A stretch of DNA of 64,000 bases from Gamarada debralockiae (Eukaryota; Ascomycota; Leotiomycetes; Helotiales; Hyphodiscaceae). Below, piece after piece: positions 12,101-24,504 of this stretch. The position numbers were made by a program, and so were the translations under genes. The DNA is taken from contig NXFV01001516.1 of NCBI GenBank assembly GCA_002803225.1, positions 27,501 to 91,500 of the forward strand, given 5' to 3'. The notes under the pieces are model-generated. The model did no database searches. It was not told the DNA's origin and worked only from the letters and a program-made list of their open reading frames with translations. Each line of letters begins with the position of its first letter. Position 1 is the first letter of the stretch.

Positions 12101-15100
12101 TCTTGAGCTCTTGTTCCAATCGCTCCTTTTCCTTGTCGACCCGGAGGCCGAAATCCCCGGATTCGAGAATCATCTTGTTCAATTCATCAACTTGTGTTTT
12201 GAGTCGGCCGCATTCCTCCTCAAAGTACAATGCTCGGCTTTGCTTTGCTTCCAGGTCCTTGCGCAAACTGGCCTCGCGTTCTCGGGCGAGACGAGAAGCA
12301 CTGCGATCATATGCTAGCTCAGCCTGGATTCTGGCTTCTTCAGCAGCGGCTTTGGCTTCTCTCAGCTTCCTGATCTGATCGCGTGCCTCGTTGCGCTCCT
12401 TCTCGGCGGAAACTCGATTTTCCGTGGCTCGTCGAAGGGTGTCCTGTTGAACATACATCTCCTTCTCGATGATGATTTTGGCTTCATTCAATGCTTGGTA
12501 CTTCTCATCGAGTTCGCGATATCTGTGTGCCTCAAGAAGTTGGACATCGTCACGTGACTGTCGTTCCTTACTCAATTCCTTTTGAGCTTCGGCGAGCTGC
12601 TCCTTGTAGTCCGTCAGTTGAGCCTCGTACATTCTGCATTTTTGTCCAGCTTCAGCACCCTCATTGATCCTGGCGTCAAGGAGGCGTTTCGCTTCGGCTA
12701 CTTCTTTCTCGAGATTGGCTTTCTGGGACTTCATGGCGAACATCTCTGCCTGAACCTCGCGGAGTCTATTGACGACGTTGTCCTTGTCAGCGGCCAATGC
12801 ACGTTTCTCATCATCGAAGTTCTTGCGCTCAGCCTCGTATTTGCGGTTATCGGATCGAAGAATAGACAACTCGCTCTCCTTCCGTCGGACAAGATCCTCG
12901 TAACCAGTGGAAGTGGCAGACAGCTCCGATAGCTGCTTGTGGACACTGGCGTTCTCAGCTGCAAGATCTCTTTCTCGAGATTTCGAAGCTTGAAGTTCTT
13001 TGGTGGTGGCGGCGAATTTGATATCCAGATCTTGATCTACTTTTAAGAGCTTAGTCTCGAGATCTTGGACCTTACGATCTTTCATGCTCAGCTGGCTCTG
13101 CAATATCCGCAAGTCTTGGGAAAGACGTAATTCCTCGGCGCTCCTTTGTGACTGAGATTGTTCGAGGTCGTTGTATCTAGCGACTGCGTCCTCATACTTT
13201 TCGGTGAGTTCTCTTTTATCGTCCTCTAGCTTAGAGATAATCAGTCCTGCTTGCTCTAGATCTGATCTGCATCGCTCAAGCTGCTGCTCCATCTTCTTTT
13301 TCGCAGCCAAGAGATCATCGATCTGGTTCTCCAGTTTTTCATTATCCTCCAAAGCACCAGCTAGTTCATCAGTGACTGCTGTAACCCTGTCCTGGTATCG
13401 TTTCGTAATTTCTTCCTTATCCAATGCCAGAGCACGTTCACTCTCAAGGGTTTGCTGTATCCTTTGAATCTCAGTTCGAGCATTGCGGATTTCTTCTTCG
13501 CCTCTTTGTCGATCGGCTGCATCTTGCTTCATCTTCTCGCTCAACTTCCGGATCATCTCATCCCGCTTCTTGATCTCGCCAGACGTACGAGTGGCACCCA
13601 AGAGAGGCTTCATCCGAATCAGAAGTCGCCACCATGGATTATCGCAAAGATCTGAGTAAACTTGGAAGTTTCGCTGGATGATCCGCGTGGCCTCCGCTCG
13701 GTACAGTCGTTTGTGAGCGATACGTCGTTGAGTGAATCCCCGAGCCACTGACTGGAATCGAGACATAATGTCACGAATCAATGCATCGCGTTGCTCTTCA
13801 AGTTCAGCTAAAACACCGGCTCGGAAGAAGACCTTGGTGAGACCGACTCGGAACAAAGACTTGTCCAGGTTCAGCTTCTCAAGCATGATTATTGCCGCAG
13901 CTTGTCCCTCCAGGTAACCTTTCGGCATGTTTCGACAAAGGACTTCATATCGTTGTCTAAATTCAGAGAAGGGCAAGCGATTGGGAAACCCGGTTCGGGC
14001 AATTCTGATACCTTCAAGGACACCATTGCAACGCAATTGATCAAGGACAAGTGGCGCACTGAGCTGCTTCGGTCGTTTCTTGTGATTGGGAATGATGCAG
14101 CGTACGAAGTGTGGATGCGTGGAATGTAGCTGCGCCATTAAACTCGAAAGCTGTTCCTTATGTCTCTGTGCAACCGTACGGAAAAGGCCTTTCTTGACCC
14201 TGCTTCTTGTGGCTCCGGGATCATCATCACCATCAGCGCAATCGGAAAAGAGAGCTGCTACGTGCTTGTCGGTAGATGCAGCCAGAAGTCTCGTAATATT
14301 GTCGTTCAGTGGATCTTTGTTCTTCTCCAACCAGCCCTCGGTTGAGTACTCGACTTCAGCCGCGTAGTGAGTAAGCATGAAACCTTGGCCGAGTCGTGAA
14401 GGGCGGTACTTTGGAGTCTTCCGATCCCAGAGAGAGTGGAGCTTTTCCGTGAACGACTTGTCGGTAGCCTTTGGCATGACTGAGTCTTCGTCTAGGCATG
14501 AAAAGATACCGATTGGGTTGGGCAGCTCAATCAGGTCGATCGTGGGCTGCAGATCGTGTCCGAAATCGATAAATTTCCATTCAATTTGTTCTCGGGCATA
14601 TTCCTCCTGCTCAAGCACAAACATATGGTGATTGAAGAACTGCTGCAGTTTCTCGTTCGTGTAATTAATGCAAAGTTGCTCGAAGCTGTTCTCCTCAAAT
14701 ATTTCGAAACCAGCAATGTCGAGTACTCCAATGAAGTGTGAATCGTCGAGGCCCATGCCGGTTCTATCAAGCTGGCGATTGATGCGGCCAACCAAATCTC
14801 CAAATCCGCGTTCGTAGATACCTTTGGCAAGGGCATCTATCGCAAGTCTGACTTGCTCGGGCGTTTGAACCTTTTCCACCCATTCCCTTCCGGCCTTGAC
14901 CCTCGGATGAAGAAGGCCTTGTAGGAATGGTTCGAGAGGTATTCCAAGGAGTTTACAAACCTTCTCGGCTTCGGGGCGGGCATCCTGGGCCAGACGAGCC
15001 TGATCTGCTGCTCGGCTCTCCCTCATAACGGTGATGTTACCCAAATGCAGGACCGCGGCCACCGTTCGAAGGATTGACACCTGCTCTTTCTCCGAGAACC

Positions 15101-16412
15101 CCATGATGTTGAAGGCCTCAATCAAGGAGTTCCACTCGTCCCGATCCGAAACGCCTGCAATTGTATCGTGCCCGGCTCTTGTGTATGCAAAGTCTTCGAC
15201 GTCCAGATCGTCCAGTAAGAAGTCTTGCTTCATTCTCCGATCTGCCCCTTTCAAGAGTTGATAAAAGACATGGTAGTTTCTCTCGTGGGTATTAAGTCGG
15301 ACAACCCGCGATTTCTCGAGCAAGTACCAATCAATAAAAGCACCAGCAATTGTCCCCGTTCGTGTAAATTCGATACGAATAAATTTGCCAAATCGTGAAG
15401 AGTTGTTGTTCCGCACTGTCTGCGCATTGCCGAAGGCTTCAAGGATGGGATTTGCGCGGAGGATCTGCTGGGAGAGATTTGAATGCTGCGTCTTGTTCTT
15501 CACTGGCGAGTCCGAATGTGCCACTGCTGCAAGATACTGGATGACCTTCTTCGTATTCTCAGTCTTTCCAGCACCAGATTCTCCAGTCACTAGAATACTT
15601 TGATTCTCTCCCTCCTCAACCAGGTTTCGAAAGGCTTCATCAGCCATGGCGTAGATGTGGGGCTTCGTTTCTTCTCGACCTTGGCCTTTATACATGTTGA
15701 TGTATTCGTTCGTATAAATTGGAAGTGGACAGTAGGGATTGATTGTGACTAAAAACAAGCCAGAGTAGGTATATATCAAGTCCGCTTGATATCTCATGTG
15801 TAGGTTGTGAACCACCGAAGCCTCGTTAAGATGTGTAAGCTCTGCCATATCATCGGCCTTGTCGAATTTCGCTGGATTGACTTTGTCCACGCTGTCCGCA
15901 TCGACCTCTCGTTGCTGCGTCTGGAGTTAGCAGTGAGATCTAGGGGGTAGTGTGGGACATACGCTGCCATCATCACATTGAACAAGAATCTGGTTGTTAC
16001 TCAGGTCCTCCACAATCCAACCTTTTACGAATGCCGTCTGCGGGTCCTTTAGCCACACGTATCTCTTGCCAGAGAAATCGTTCTCGCCTTCGATTCCCTT
16101 GACAATTTCCGGTCCGCGGCGCATCTCATCGGTCTTGATAAACGATGGCGCAAACGTATTTGAGGTGGGAGTGCCACTTTTCGAGTTCGAGCGATATCGT
16201 GATGTTGCATCATCATTAGGTGTCACCAACCCAGCCAGCGAAGAGTAGGATTGGTTTCGATTGTGATGAGAGATTTGGGCCGGCGACAGTTGCGACGGCA
16301 TTATCATGGATTTCGGTCTTCCATTGGAGTTCGCTGGACCCGTTGGACCTGGCGACGGGGATTTTGTCCTCGCGAAGGGATTACCCCGCTTCTGCGGAGA
16401 AGTTGATGCCAT
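9110..16412 (-). CDS. Class-II (conventional) myosin heavy chain
   Basis: Actin motor for the cytokinetic/septation ring. Three exons: 16412-15963, 15920-9612 and 9562-9110, with very short phase-0 introns of 42 and 49 nt; predicted 2403 aa. Residues 1-100 are a disordered Ser/Pro-rich head. An SH3-like myosin N-terminal subdomain follows (RYVWLKDPQTAF...GWIVED, about 115-150). The motor begins near 165, with the P-loop GESGAGKTEN at about 263, switch-II-type DIAGFEIFEENSFEQ, the actin-binding region VRCIIPNHKK and converter VFFRAG near 847. A lever with IQ-like repeats ends near 937. A coiled-coil tail of about 1400 residues has a Pro-rich break near 1590. A basic Ser-rich tip closes the protein. 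Length and order match fungal MyoB/Myo2-type myosin II rather than class V or XVII (no cargo-binding DIL or chitin-synthase domain). Many antisense open frames here are shadows. Confidence 0.95.
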
Positions 16413-17085
16413 TTTGAACTGCTTTCGAGAGGCTCCAGCTGAATTAGGATTGTTGTTTGGTGCGAGGCAACATCAAGCCATGGGATCATTGATCGTGAAA
16501 GATTGTGAAAGTCTTGAAAATGGCTGAACGAGTGAAATAAGTAAAGAATTAGACGGCCACAGACCACATATGAAATGAAGAATTAGGTAGTCGTGTCGTC
16601 AAATCGTCCTTTCCGTCGTTTCGTAGCTACTTTTGTCGTGTTGTTGGAGACGAGCTGTGAATGGTTGATTTGGTGAATGTCAACAAAGCTAAATCGCGAC
16701 TTGGTGCACGGACTGCACGTGATTTAGCTTGTCCCTGCACGCGCGCTAACGAAAATGGCAGGCCCATCGAGGTGCCATCTTCCTATCTCTTCAAGAGCTA
16801 CTCCCATCACAACCAAGGACAGAGGGACAGAAATCGATCTTTTATGTAATATCTTCACTTGCGCATCGTTCTCTTGGACGTAACTACCTATACTCGATAC
16901 CCTCGACCGAACCCTATTCTCACTCTTCCATCATCGCTTTCCTTTTGTCGCAAGAATATTTGAGTCCTTCAAATCGGCTCAGCGATTCATCACGCTGTGC
17001 ATGCCGGCGTATGAGGTCTACTTTTGGATTGTTTAATTCCCTTACAGCGATTCGATAATGCGCATTGTTTGCCACTCATTCAACA
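16413..17085. promoter_or_regulatory. Divergent promoter region, myosin II / Red1-like gene
   Basis: This 673-bp gap is shared by the upstream ends of two divergently transcribed genes. It contains CT-rich tracts on the plus strand just before the Red1-like start (around 16860-16970), typical of filamentous-fungal leaders. A short upstream ATG at 17058, out of frame with the main start, could act as an upstream open reading frame. No TATA box or known operator is convincing. Confidence 0.4.
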
Positions 17086-20000
17086 ATGTCGGATTATCCT
17101 CCAGCGCCTCCATACGCAAGCTATGGCAGCCAACCTCAAACGAACCCTCCCTACCTCCAACCCACATACCCGAATCAGTATATGCAACAAGACGATGGTC
17201 GCGCTGCACAAACGCACATGGCATCCAATTATGACACGTCTATGTCCGCATATGGGTATAATAACTCCATTCCTGGCTTCAGCGCCGGTTCTTTAGCATC
17301 TGCTGCACCTCCATTGCCCATTTACCAGGGTTGGAATCAAGATGCCATCCCTTTACCTTCTTATTCGACTCCACATAATAATATGCAATATACGGGATAC
17401 GGTGGCAATTCCTATCAAACCCAACAGTCCTATCCTGCGCCTCAACCACAGACTTATCATCAGAATACACAACATGTTGCACCTTATGATGAAGGTGAGC
17501 TCAGTGAAGGGGAGTTTGATGCCTATGGTGGCCAACATACTGGCAATGCTGCCACTGCAGATTATGGGTCCAACTACCATCATGGGAACGATGGTACTGG
17601 CTATATGAATACGGCACATCGTGCAGTTTACCCCAGCAGTCAAGATTACAACAACCACCAGTATTCTCCCGGTACGTGTTTGCTCGAGAAGCTCATTTTG
17701 ATCAATACTTATGCTCGTGTAGGTAATGGCTACAATTATCGAGAATCACCTCAAGTGAGCCTTCAGCAATCCGACTCGTACTCTCCCTATGCAGGAGTGA
17801 ACGGCATGCAACACGACTACCAACAGCCGTCATGGATGCAGAATAATAGCGCCCCGGAAAGCTCCCTGTCAAACGGGATTGTTGCTCCTCAAGCGAAAGA
17901 GAAATTCGAACGTGCCCCTGCCCAACCAGTTCCTGCTGTGAAGCCCTCCGAAACAAACATTCAACTTAAGTCAACGGTTCAAGATCAGGTCGTTCAAAGT
18001 GATTCAACAATTCAGCTGGTGGGTGGTCAGATCGCAGAGGACGGAAGAACCGACTCCAGTCCTCCAATCGCTCAGCGCACCCCAGGAATTCAAGCTGGGT
18101 TTCCTAAATCAGTAGCCGAAGCTCGTAGGAAAGCCGAAGGGGCTATCCTTAATCTGTGGCCTTACGAAGTCCGCTTTCCCAACTACGTGGAAGAGGGGTT
18201 CGACGAAAACATTGTTGGGCGTCTTTTCGATGATCTTGGTTTTGCACGGACTCCCTCCAAAACTGCAATTTCAATCAGTGAAGCAAAGTCAACCATTGAT
18301 AAACCGAACGGCACGAGCCCGGAAAACGGGGCACTCGAATCGTTGAAATCGGATGAACGATCGAATCTTAGGGTTCGCGAAGAGTCGCGTGGCATTCTCG
18401 TGGAAAATAATGGCAACCGCGTAAACACTTCGGCGGCACAGAATCCTACATCACCTTCCACGGCAGCAAAGGCTGAGCCCACCGAGAAAGAAAAGAACCT
18501 CAAGATGAAGATGGAGATGTTGCGTAAATCGCGCGAGGAACGCGCTCAGAAAGCAGCTGCGAAGAACAGTACGGCAACCTCGACTGCCCCTGGTACAGCT
18601 TCGACTGTACCCCCTGCAGCACCACAGGCTGAGCTACCAATATCTTCGACTGCTCAGGTCACGGATTCCCTGAATATCTCAACTTTACCTCCAATTCCTC
18701 CGACCACTACTCAACCGGTTTCTTCGCCAACGACACAATCTCTTCCTTTCCCGACTACCATTAAGCCTCCTTCTTCTTTGTCAACGGCACAACTTATTCC
18801 TCCACCGCAACCTGTCATCCCAGGCCTTTTTCTTGCATCAACCTCGAGTCCTGCGCCTTCGACGACCTCCCAAAACACAATGTTCGGTGCGCCTCAGAGC
18901 AACCAGCGCAAGCGACCAGTGGCAGCCGACTTCGATACACCAACCTCGACGATACCTTTTAAACGACCTTTCGGCCAAAGTCGCAGCGATTCGTTGGTAA
19001 TTGATGTGAGCGAGGAGGAACCCGATTCGGAGGATGAGGATGTTGCCATGGACCTTGAATCTCAAGCCGATCAAGATTCCCCTGTTCAGGCTGCCCGAAA
19101 GATGTCTGATCAGCGAGCCGCAATAATCCAGAATCTTCCACCTCTGACCAACTTTCCGACCCGCAAAGCATTCGCTTCTCCTCCTGGCTCATCGGCGGCA
19201 AGCACACCACCAGTCCATCCCGCATCAAAGACAACACTTGGTCACCCTCATGTTCTCCAGCAGAAGGAGACCGAGATTGAGCTCTTGAAAAAGAAGATTG
19301 CAGAGGCCGAGGCGGCGAAGGCAGCAAAGAGAAGAGCCCAGCAAACTTCTAGTGGTGCTGCAACCCCGCAGCTTCAACCAGCCAACGGTACATCTGGAGC
19401 TGTCAACGGCAGTGGTGATATCGCTAGAAAGGTTGAGGCTTCTATTCAGATGCAACAATTGATTGGCATCGCCGAAGACAAGGTTAGCTCCGACCAAAAG
19501 AGACTTGCAGAAACTCAAGCAGCAGAACTGGAGAAGGCTGCTGAACTGAAACGCAACGAGGCCGAAAGCAGACGTCTCCGCCGCGAAAAGATAGCAACTG
19601 ATCTACCCCGTGTTGATGCCGAAGTTGAGCAGAGCCAATTGAAGCTCCAACAATTACGCGAGGAGATGGCCAAGATCGAAGCTGCTGTTCAGAAGAGTAT
19701 GGAGGACAAGAGAAGAATGGCTGAGGAAATGGAGAGACTCGGCCAAGAGGCTGAGGATCAGCTTCAGGAGCAGAAAGACAAGCTGAAGGACCTCACTAGT
19801 GCCGAGACTCCGAGCACTTCAGGCCAAGAAGAAGCTACGCTGCCCAGCAAGATCTTGGTCCCTGCAGCCAACGGCATTCCTCATCGCTCAGCCTCTGCCG
19901 AAGCCCCTAACCAAAAAAAGCTTGTTGAGAGTAGCGACGGCATTACATCAGATCAAGCACTCGAAGCTGCATTACAAGAACAGGTGCGCGCAGAGGCCCA

Positions 20001-21070
20001 CTCTCATGAGCAAGGAGATGAGGATATGGATATTGAAGATTCATATGCTCCGGATCCTGCTCAGTTAGCACCAGAGTCAGAATCACGCCTAAATTCGGCC
20101 GTTGAAAATAATTTAGCGATTCCAGAGACCCAACTTCAGTTTGACGACGGATCGGTCGCTGAAGATAATTCAGCAACTGCAGAGACTCAACTTCAGGTGG
20201 ACAGTAGAAAAATCCCATCGAGCCAGCTCCCAAATGCTCAACCTAATTCAACGATCGATATAGAGCTCGGCCAGGATGATAGAAACGACGACGATTACGA
20301 GCCGCCGGAAGCTACACCATCGGTCGATATGCCATCCCCAATCGAATCCCCGCCCTTTAGCCCAGCCCCCCCTGAATCCGTCACTGATTTTGAACAACTC
20401 TCATCTGGTAGACGCGGTTTGGAACATACGATGGAGGACAATGAGGAGCTACAGGTGAATGGTAGTGTCCCGCAGTTAATTGAAGTAAAGTATTCTTATT
20501 GGAATTTCCTTGTTAGGCCTACTAATAGTTCAGTAGGGCGGCGACCAGAGTTCTAACCAGATCCAGTTTTTCACCCCTTATGAGAGCCCCTTGAAGTACT
20601 TCCGAGCCTTTCGATTCCATCCTGACTACAACCAAGAGGTGTCTGGGGGCTTGAAGTCAATGACCTACAGCCACAAGATCGATCCTAACACAGAGTTCTG
20701 TCGTTATGAATTAGCAGGTGGAGTTTGCAACGACAAGTCCTGCGAATTCCAACATTTTAGAGATATTGCGCTTCCCGGTGCGTCGGTTGAAGCCAGCATA
20801 CCCTGAGCTCTCCCCTTGTTATTACTAGTTGTCATCCAGGCTAACGTCTTGTGCGCAGAAGATAGTATTCTTTCGGCACTAGGCTCGCCAGAAGAGTTTC
20901 CAGCCGACCAACAGCAGCAATTCCGTGAGGGATTGAGACAAGTTCTCACTGGCCTACGTGAGAGAAAGGTCAGAGACTTCGACACCATTGCGGCAGAAGT
21001 TGTTGCCCATCGCAGCAAGTTCCTTGGTGATCCGTCCAAAGTACTGATGCTTGAGGGGACGACCATCTGA
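17086..21070 (+). CDS. Red1-like C3H1 zinc-finger scaffold protein
   Basis: Likely orthologue of the fission-yeast Red1 / ZFC3H1 family, the scaffold of nuclear RNA-surveillance complexes (MTREC/PAXT) that hand transcripts to the exosome. Four exons: 17086-17671, 17723-20484, 20537-20777 and 20859-21070; 1266 aa predicted. The first intron (51 nt) is a multiple of three, so reading through it does not break the frame. ATG 17086 has strong context (CAACAATGTCG). The N-terminus is Gln/Tyr/Pro-rich and disordered. Charged coiled coils lie around residues 720-900. The signature domain is C-terminal: YESPLKYFRAFRFHPDY, then a C-x8-C-x4-C-x3-H finger (near 1171-1189). The tail is helical. Splitting the C-terminal exons correctly is essential, because without them the zinc finger is lost. 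Confidence 0.87.
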
Positions 21071-21996
21071 GGTCTGCCTCTATCATTCATCTATTTGAAA
21101 CGATCGAGGTCACCCGGAAAATGAGTTCACCTCAACCATTCACCTCTTTGGAAAAATCGGATTTCCAGAAAGATCGAGCCCACACTGACCGTTCATCTAT
21201 TCTGAGCGATTCAGACATCGTAGTCGACTTGTAAAAAAAACAGCGCGTTTTGCTTCCTCAGTGGGTCCGCAAGCCGGGAGTCTTCTTTGCTTTTTGTTCC
21301 CACACAGCATCTGGTATTCAAGGGCAACTTTTGCATGGATGGTGTTCCATGGCTTGTGCTACGATACCCCCTTAGAGTGGCCTTGAAAAGATAGGTGGAC
21401 AGCACACGCCAAAGGAGATCTCTCCGTATGGCCGGATTAGCTAGTCTGCCATGTTAGATGTATAATGATTCGATCAATTTCACCCCCATTCTCAATTTTT
21501 CCAATTCCATTCAGTGATCCTGTTACCTGTGAATTCCATCCATCCTTTCAAAAGAGGCCCCGCAAATTCGATCCAAAGAAGTCCATCACGTGCCGTCACC
21601 CAGATGGTCGGCTCAACTTCCCAATTGGGTAACCTTCAATCACGACATCTCAATCCACAGTCTCATCATACCGCTAACCACCACGTCGCCCAAACAGAAC
21701 CCTCAATTCGCACATCTTCTTCCAAATCTCTCTCGCTCCCAGGGCTGGACTGCGATAGCTACGAATGGATAAGGAGCCGATAACAATTCGGTATGGAAGT
21801 CGAGTTCCGCGCATGGATTCAAGGGAACCGGTACAAGTCACCAGTGTCAGTTTGGGGAGATTCCGTCATTTGTGGTTGTTAATGTAACATGGGTTTCGTG
21901 CACTTGGCTGCGATGAGGTGCTTGCATCTTGACATCCTCATTTATTTTTCAATCGATTGAGTCTTTGCTGGCTTTTGGACGCGTTTGAGAGAGGAT
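21071..21996. other. Intergenic region
   Basis: 926 bp between two genes in the same direction. Small open frames (60-90 codons) on both strands are unremarkable. It should hold the terminator of the Red1-like gene and the promoter of the downstream transporter. No structured RNA, repeat or element recognised. Confidence 0.4.
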
Positions 21997-23760
21997 ATGG
22001 GGATACAAGATAAGATCGCAACCGCACGAAGTGATCCGCACTTGGCAGTTTATCCATATCCAGATTCTGGAAGGCTCAGCCTTGCGGACGAGATGTCGAA
22101 CCCCGAGCCACAGAACGAGACATTCGCCCTTCAGGAACAAAACGAGAAAGTCGCTCTTGAAGGTCGGATTGGCGGTGGGAACAGCAGTGCGCTGTCTTCG
22201 AATTCGGACGAGGAATTCGCGAACCCCACTGGTATCAATGAGAGAGCGCTGATCTGGAAGTTGGATTTGAAGTTGCTTCCTCCCTTGACATTGCTCTATT
22301 TGTTGTCGTTCTTGGATCGGAGTAACAGTATGTTTTGACGATCCCGTGTTTGGGAAGGAGAAGCTGATGAAAAGAGCAGTTGGCAATGCGAAGTTGGATG
22401 GCTTGACAAAGAGTTTGCATATCACTGGTAATCAGTACTTGCTGACGCTCACAATTTACTTCATTGGATATGTAAGTTTACATTTTGGTGAGGACATTGG
22501 AGAAAAATGTTGATGCCGCGAAAGGTGCTCTTCGAAGTCCCTTGCAACATTGTCCTCAAACGCACGACACCCAAATTATGGCTCCCAACTCTCATGCTGG
22601 CATGGGGTACCGTTGCGACTTTGATGGGAGTATCACAAAACTATGCTGGATTCCTGGCCGCTCGATTCTTCCTCGGCGTCACTGAAAGTGGATTGTTCCC
22701 TGGCGTTGTCTTCTACCTGTCCATGTGGTACAAAAGAACGGAGAGTCACTACCGCGTCGCCCTCTTCTTCTCCGCCGCCTCTCTTGCAGGGGCCTTTGGT
22801 GGAATTCTTGCGTACGGAATCGGGTTCATGGACGGGGTAGGTGGTTTGAAAGGCTGGCGCTGGATCTTCATCATCGTACATTCCCCCGTTCCCTAGCCAA
22901 TCCAAGAGCAAGCTGACAACCACCTCAGGAAGGGCTTCTAACCGTAGTCGTCTCCCTCACCTCCTACTTCTTCATCCACAACTACCCTCTCACAGCACCG
23001 TTCCTAAGCGAACCTGAACGTTCCTTCATCCACGCACGCCTAAAGGGCGATTCGGACGCCACGAACGACGAAACCTTCGCCTGGGCTAACGTCACTGCCG
23101 CTCTTGGAGACTACAAATGCTGGCTCTATGGCCTAGGGTTCCATACCATGTCGCTGCCCTTGTACACATTGTCCCTCTTCCTCCCTACCATCATCGCCGC
23201 GCTCGGTTTCACGGCGGCACAGGCTCAACTCCTTACTGTCCCACCATACGCCGTAGCGACGATCTTGACAGTCATCGTCGCGGTCCTCTCCGAGAAGACT
23301 AAGAAACGGGCACCTTTCATTTTGGGATCCTCATCCCTAGCCATTATCGGTTACATAATCCTCCTCACAGCGTCCGTCCACAAACCCGGGGTGTCATACT
23401 GGCACCATCTTCGCCGCCGCCGGAATCTATCCCTCCACTGCAATCGTGCTGTCGTGGCCCGCAGCCAATGTCTCAGGTCAATCCAAGCGCGCGACGGCTA
23501 CCGCCATGACGATCACGATTGGCAACTTAGGGGCGGTATTAGGCACGCAGTTGTATAGACCGAACACCAGTCCAAAGTGGCACTTGGGACACGGCTTTGC
23601 GATGGGGTATTTGGTGGCTAATTTGGCTGTTGTGAGTATTTTGTGGTTTTGTTTGAATAGGGAGAATGCGAGGAAGAGGGAGAGGGTTGAGGGTGGGGAG
23701 ATGGCGCCGGAGGGGACTATCACGAATGATCAGGATGTTAGGTGGATTTTCCAGACTTGA
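21997..23760 (+). pseudogene. MFS anion:cation symporter (allantoate/nicotinate permease-like), frameshifted
   Basis: Member of the fungal Dal5/Tna1-like group (allantoate, nicotinate or related organic-acid permeases). Four exons: 21997-22327, 22380-22471, 22525-22875 and 22929-23760, all introns 52-53 nt with good consensus. The protein is about 534 aa with ~12 hydrophobic segments and family motifs: SFLDRSN in TM1, LFEVPCNIVLKR, then FFLGVTESGLFPGVVFYL, and WRWIFII. After HKPGVSY (about 23396) the frame moves from phase 0 to phase 1, and the expected C-terminal half (GTIFAAAGIYPSTAIVLSW onward) continues in the new frame to 23760. This equals one extra base or two missing bases near 23396-23401, and no intron fits there. 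The rest is well conserved, so the lesion is recent or a sequencing error. ATG 22093 is an alternative start. Confidence 0.8.
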
Positions 23761-24504
23761 TGGGAGCTGAGATGGATGCGGCGTTTGGATGATAATGCTG
23801 AAGTAGGGATGCCGTTGGAGTCCATTTATGTTTATTCCCCTAAAGGTCTTTCGGAAAATATCCCCAAGTTTTGTAATCTCAGCTCGAGTCTCCGTTGAAT
23901 GAAAATTCCTTCTTCTAGTTGAACTTGACCTGCTGCTGGTAGTATGGGCATCCCAGAGTACCATTAAGAATCCATTCTCGTCTTCCTCAAAAGCATCTTC
24001 AAACAAAATTCCAAAAACGAAAAAATATGTGCGTCGGTGTCCAGCATGCAATCGGAGCTCGTCGAGCTTGGGCGTAGCGGGCAGCGCCCTTGTGCTCTAT
24101 GGTATACCGATACTCTTTCCAAGTTCCTCGAAATTTCGTGGGCGAGAAAAAAAGTTCTTCAATTGGTTTATACAGTAGCCGTAGTCCCAGTTACGATTAC
24201 TTCCAGATCATCTATACCGGGAGATTTCAAAACCAGCGTCGTCCTTGAAGATCTCGTGGCCTAAGACATATTGCCTTCAACTTGTCATACAACTCTGCCC
24301 TCTTTCTGGTAACGATCGTTCTTCACTCGATTATGGACATTTGGAAAAGTGCTAATCTGGGTTGTACTTGGCTGAATCGGTATCCTTCCATGAGTTCCAT
24401 TCTGAGAGAACACTCTTGCAAGTCCCTCACGTATTCTCCATCCGCAATCCTGCGATTCATACCACTAGGTACCCAAATAGCTAGAAGCCTCTCCATGTAT
24501 TAGC
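23761..24504. other. Intergenic region
   Basis: 744 bp downstream of the transporter. Open frames are short and family-free. The N-terminal Rossmann half expected for the following dehydrogenase (Gly-rich GxxxGIG motif) is not found here in any plus-strand frame, which is why that gene is called truncated. Confidence 0.45.

Noticed and set aside
9573..16300. Numerous 60-170-codon plus-strand open frames opposite the myosin gene
   Set aside because: They are antisense shadows of a coiled-coil coding sequence, Ser/Leu-rich with no domains or splice structure.
23395..23402. Programmed ribosomal frameshift in the Dal5-like transporter
   Set aside because: No slippery heptamer or downstream structure is evident and the family is not known to use one; mutation or sequence error is simpler.
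23539..24051. 170-codon minus-strand open frame overlapping the transporter's 3' end
   Set aside because: Mostly antisense to conserved transporter coding sequence, with no domain.
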